From: an uncultured Caulobacteraceae bacterium
Lineage (GTDB): Bacteria; Pseudomonadota; Alphaproteobacteria; Caulobacterales; Caulobacteraceae
DNA length: 8,354 bases
Direction: 5' to 3'
Assembly (NCBI GenBank): GCA_903884915.1
Contig: CAISGS010000570.1
Location: forward strand, 1-8,354
Shown one piece after another: positions 7,008-8,354 of the stretch. The notes under the pieces are model-generated. The model was not told the DNA's origin and made no database searches. It saw nothing but the letters and a program-made list of their open reading frames with translations. The translations under genes were made by a program, and so were the position numbers. Within the stretch, counting starts at the first letter, position 1; every line of letters starts with the position of its first letter.

Positions 7008-8090
7008 CTAGGCCTGAGGACCAAAAACGCGCCACGCGGCAACCAGCATCACCGCCACCAGCGAGGTCGGCAAAAACACCTTCCAACCGAGCCGCATCAG
7101 TTGGTCATAGCGGTAGCGTGGGACGATGGCCCTCACCATGGCATTCATGAAGAACACGAAGATCGTCTTCAAGAACAACCACATGAACGAAAAGAGGCTC
7201 ACAGCCGTTGGGGCCCAGCTATCCGTAAAGGGCGTGGGGAACGGCGCTTGCCAGCCGCCCAAGAACAGGACGGCAAACAGCATCGACATCAGCAGGATGT
7301 TCGACATCTCGGCCAGATAGAACAGCAGATAGGGCGTTGAGCCATATTCAACCGCATAGCCCGCCACCAGTTCGGACTCTGCTTCTGGCAGGTCGAAGGG
7401 CGGGCGATTAGTTTCGGCCAATCCGGAAATGAAGAAGATCACACCCATCGGGAACATGACCAACAGGATCGGCAGATTGGCCAGACCGCCACCGCCGAAC
7501 ATGTTCCAGTTCCAGAACCCGCCCGCCTGCTTCTCGACGATCTGTTGCAGGTTCATCGTGCCGGACAAGAGGATCACCGTAATCACCACAAAGCCGATGG
7601 AGACCTCGTAGCTGACCATCTGCGCCGCTGACCGGAGCGAACCCAAGAAGGCATATTTGGAGTTGGAGGCCCAGCCGCCAATGATGATCCCATAGACCCC
7701 AAGCGACGAGAGCGCGAACAGATAGAGGATGCCGACATTGATGTTGGAGACGATCCAGCCCGGACCAAAGGGCATGACAGCCCAGCAGCCCAAGGCCAAG
7801 ATCACACTGATCAGAGGCGCCAATAGAAACAGTGGCTTATCCGCACCCGCAGGGATGACCAGTTCCTTGACGACGAACTTTCCAAGGTCTGCGAAGGATT
7901 GTAGCAAGCCAAAGGGACCGACGACATTTGGGCCTTTGCGCATCTGAACACCGGCAAAGATCTTACGGTCTCCATAGATCTGGAAAGCCACTGATAGAAG
8001 CAAGACAACCGTCACCAGCAGGATCTGCCCCACGGTGATCAAGGTCCAGCCCAGCGGCGTTGTCCAAAATTCCAAAGCGGAAGAGGTCAT
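7008..8090 (-). CDS. nuoH: NADH-quinone oxidoreductase subunit H
   Basis: This membrane subunit anchors the peripheral arm and forms the quinone chamber and its link to the proton channels. It has 360 residues with about eight membrane helices. The first-helix signature reads [19 protein letters not shown], with aspartate where E. coli has glutamate, a form I recall from other alphaproteobacteria. [22 protein letters not shown] and the acidic quinone-cavity loop [21 protein letters not shown] are complete, followed by the [15 protein letters not shown] segment. I chose the ATG at 8090 (MTSSALEFW...), 8 nt after a GGAG ribosome site at 8102-8099 and 5 nt after the nuoG stop; a longer open frame to 8147 would lie inside nuoG. 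The stop is 12 nt before nuoI. No anomaly is seen. Confidence 0.98.
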   Translation of the reverse strand: MTSSALEFWTTPLGWTLITVGQILLVTVVLLLSVAFQIYGDRKIFAGVQMRKGPNVVGPFGLLQSFADLGKFVVKELVIPAGADKPLFLLAPLISVILALGCWAVMPFGPGWIVSNINVGILYLFALSSLGVYGIIIGGWASNSKYAFLGSLRSAAQMVSYEVSIGFVVITVILLSGTMNLQQIVEKQAGGFWNWNMFGGGGLANLPILLVMFPMGVIFFISGLAETNRPPFDLPEAESELVAGYAVEYGSTPYLLFYLAEMSNILLMSMLFAVLFLGGWQAPFPTPFTDSWAPTAVSLFSFMWLFLKTIFVFFMNAMVRAIVPRYRYDQLMRLGWKVFLPTSLVAVMLVAAWRVFGPQA

Positions 8091-8095
8091 CAGGT

Positions 8096-8354
8096 CTACT
8101 CCGCCGCTAAGGGCTTGACGCGCGCGGCCTTGGCGGTGGCAGAGCACTCGGCCATGGTCACACTCGCCCGCGCAATGGGGTTTGTGAGGTAAAAGTCATG
8201 AGCAGGTCCGGCAAAGGCCACATCGCTTAGATCGCCCGCCGTACCAACCGCTGCCAGATCAAGGGCCGCGCCCGTGGCGACATAATCGATCTGCCCAAAG
8301 GTCGGAAGGTCCGCGAACAGCTTGGCGCGCAATTGGTTGAGGCTGTCATAGGGC
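8096..8354 (-). CDS. nuoG: NADH-quinone oxidoreductase subunit G, C-terminal end only
   Basis: Only the last 85 codons are inside the window; the start lies beyond the right edge. NuoG is the large iron-sulfur subunit of the peripheral arm, but none of its cluster-binding cysteines fall in this part. Identification rests on position directly upstream of nuoH and on C-terminal wording typical of alphaproteobacterial Nuo[13 protein letters not shown] near the window edge, then [19 protein letters not shown] close to the end, and a short basic/Ala-rich tail ending PLAAE. The stop is 5 nt before the nuoH ATG, and the nuoH ribosome site lies in its last codons. Confidence 0.92.
   Translation of the reverse strand, partial: PYDSLNQLRAKLFADLPTFGQIDYVATGAALDLAAVGTAGDLSDVAFAGPAHDFYLTNPIARASVTMAECSATAKAARVKPLAAE

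Noticed and set aside
7930..7990. Aspartate instead of glutamate in the NuoH first-helix motif (DRK rather than ERK/ERR) as an unusual quinone-site change
   Set aside because: I recall DRK in NuoH of other alphaproteobacteria, so it is most likely the normal form in this group.

Overview
The window is a stretch of a bacterial respiratory complex I (NADH:quinone oxidoreductase, NDH-1) operon, read entirely from the minus strand. In transcription order, from the right end of the window to the left, it holds: the 3' end of nuoG (cut by the window edge), nuoH, nuoI, nuoJ, nuoK, nuoL, nuoM, nuoN, and then the 5' part of birA, a biotin-protein ligase cut by the left edge. The gene order matches the classic nuo order. 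The proteins look alphaproteobacterial: NuoH has a DRK-type quinone-site segment and a [17 protein letters not shown] run, NuoJ ends in a QVARTP-containing tail, NuoG ends in a TNPIARAS...MAECSA tail, and birA directly follows nuoN. High GC and the histidine-rich NuoL loop fit a member of the Caulobacterales or a close relative. I cannot name a genus from sequence alone.

Layout from right to left on the minus strand. nuoG (8354-8096) ends 5 nt before nuoH (8090-7008). nuoI (6995-6498) follows after 12 nt. A 113-nt gap, the only sizeable one, separates nuoI from nuoJ (6384-5767); it can form two hairpins. nuoJ and nuoK (5770-5462) overlap by ATGA. nuoL (5457-3406, GTG start) follows after 4 nt, nuoM (3391-1901) after 14 nt, nuoN (1887-451) after 13 nt and birA (437-1) after 13 nt. 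This spacing indicates one polycistronic message with translational coupling. I see no convincing promoter or intrinsic terminator, and no RNA gene, CRISPR array, insertion sequence or attachment site. The plus strand carries only shadow reading frames.

Functionally, NuoG (with the upstream genes outside the window) belongs to the peripheral arm that oxidises NADH. NuoI carries electrons through two 4Fe-4S clusters towards the quinone site, and NuoH forms the membrane part of that site. NuoJ and NuoK link it to the three antiporter-like proton channels NuoN, NuoM and NuoL. All the key charged residues expected in these channels are present, so the complex looks functional. BirA, which attaches biotin to carboxylase carrier proteins, has no obvious mechanistic link to complex I and is probably a co-transcribed housekeeping gene.

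I found no sign of a novel system. The points most worth a second look are the histidine-rich NuoL loop, the structured nuoI-nuoJ gap, the operon-embedded birA without a DNA-binding domain, and the repeated overlap of stop codons with ribosome binding sites.
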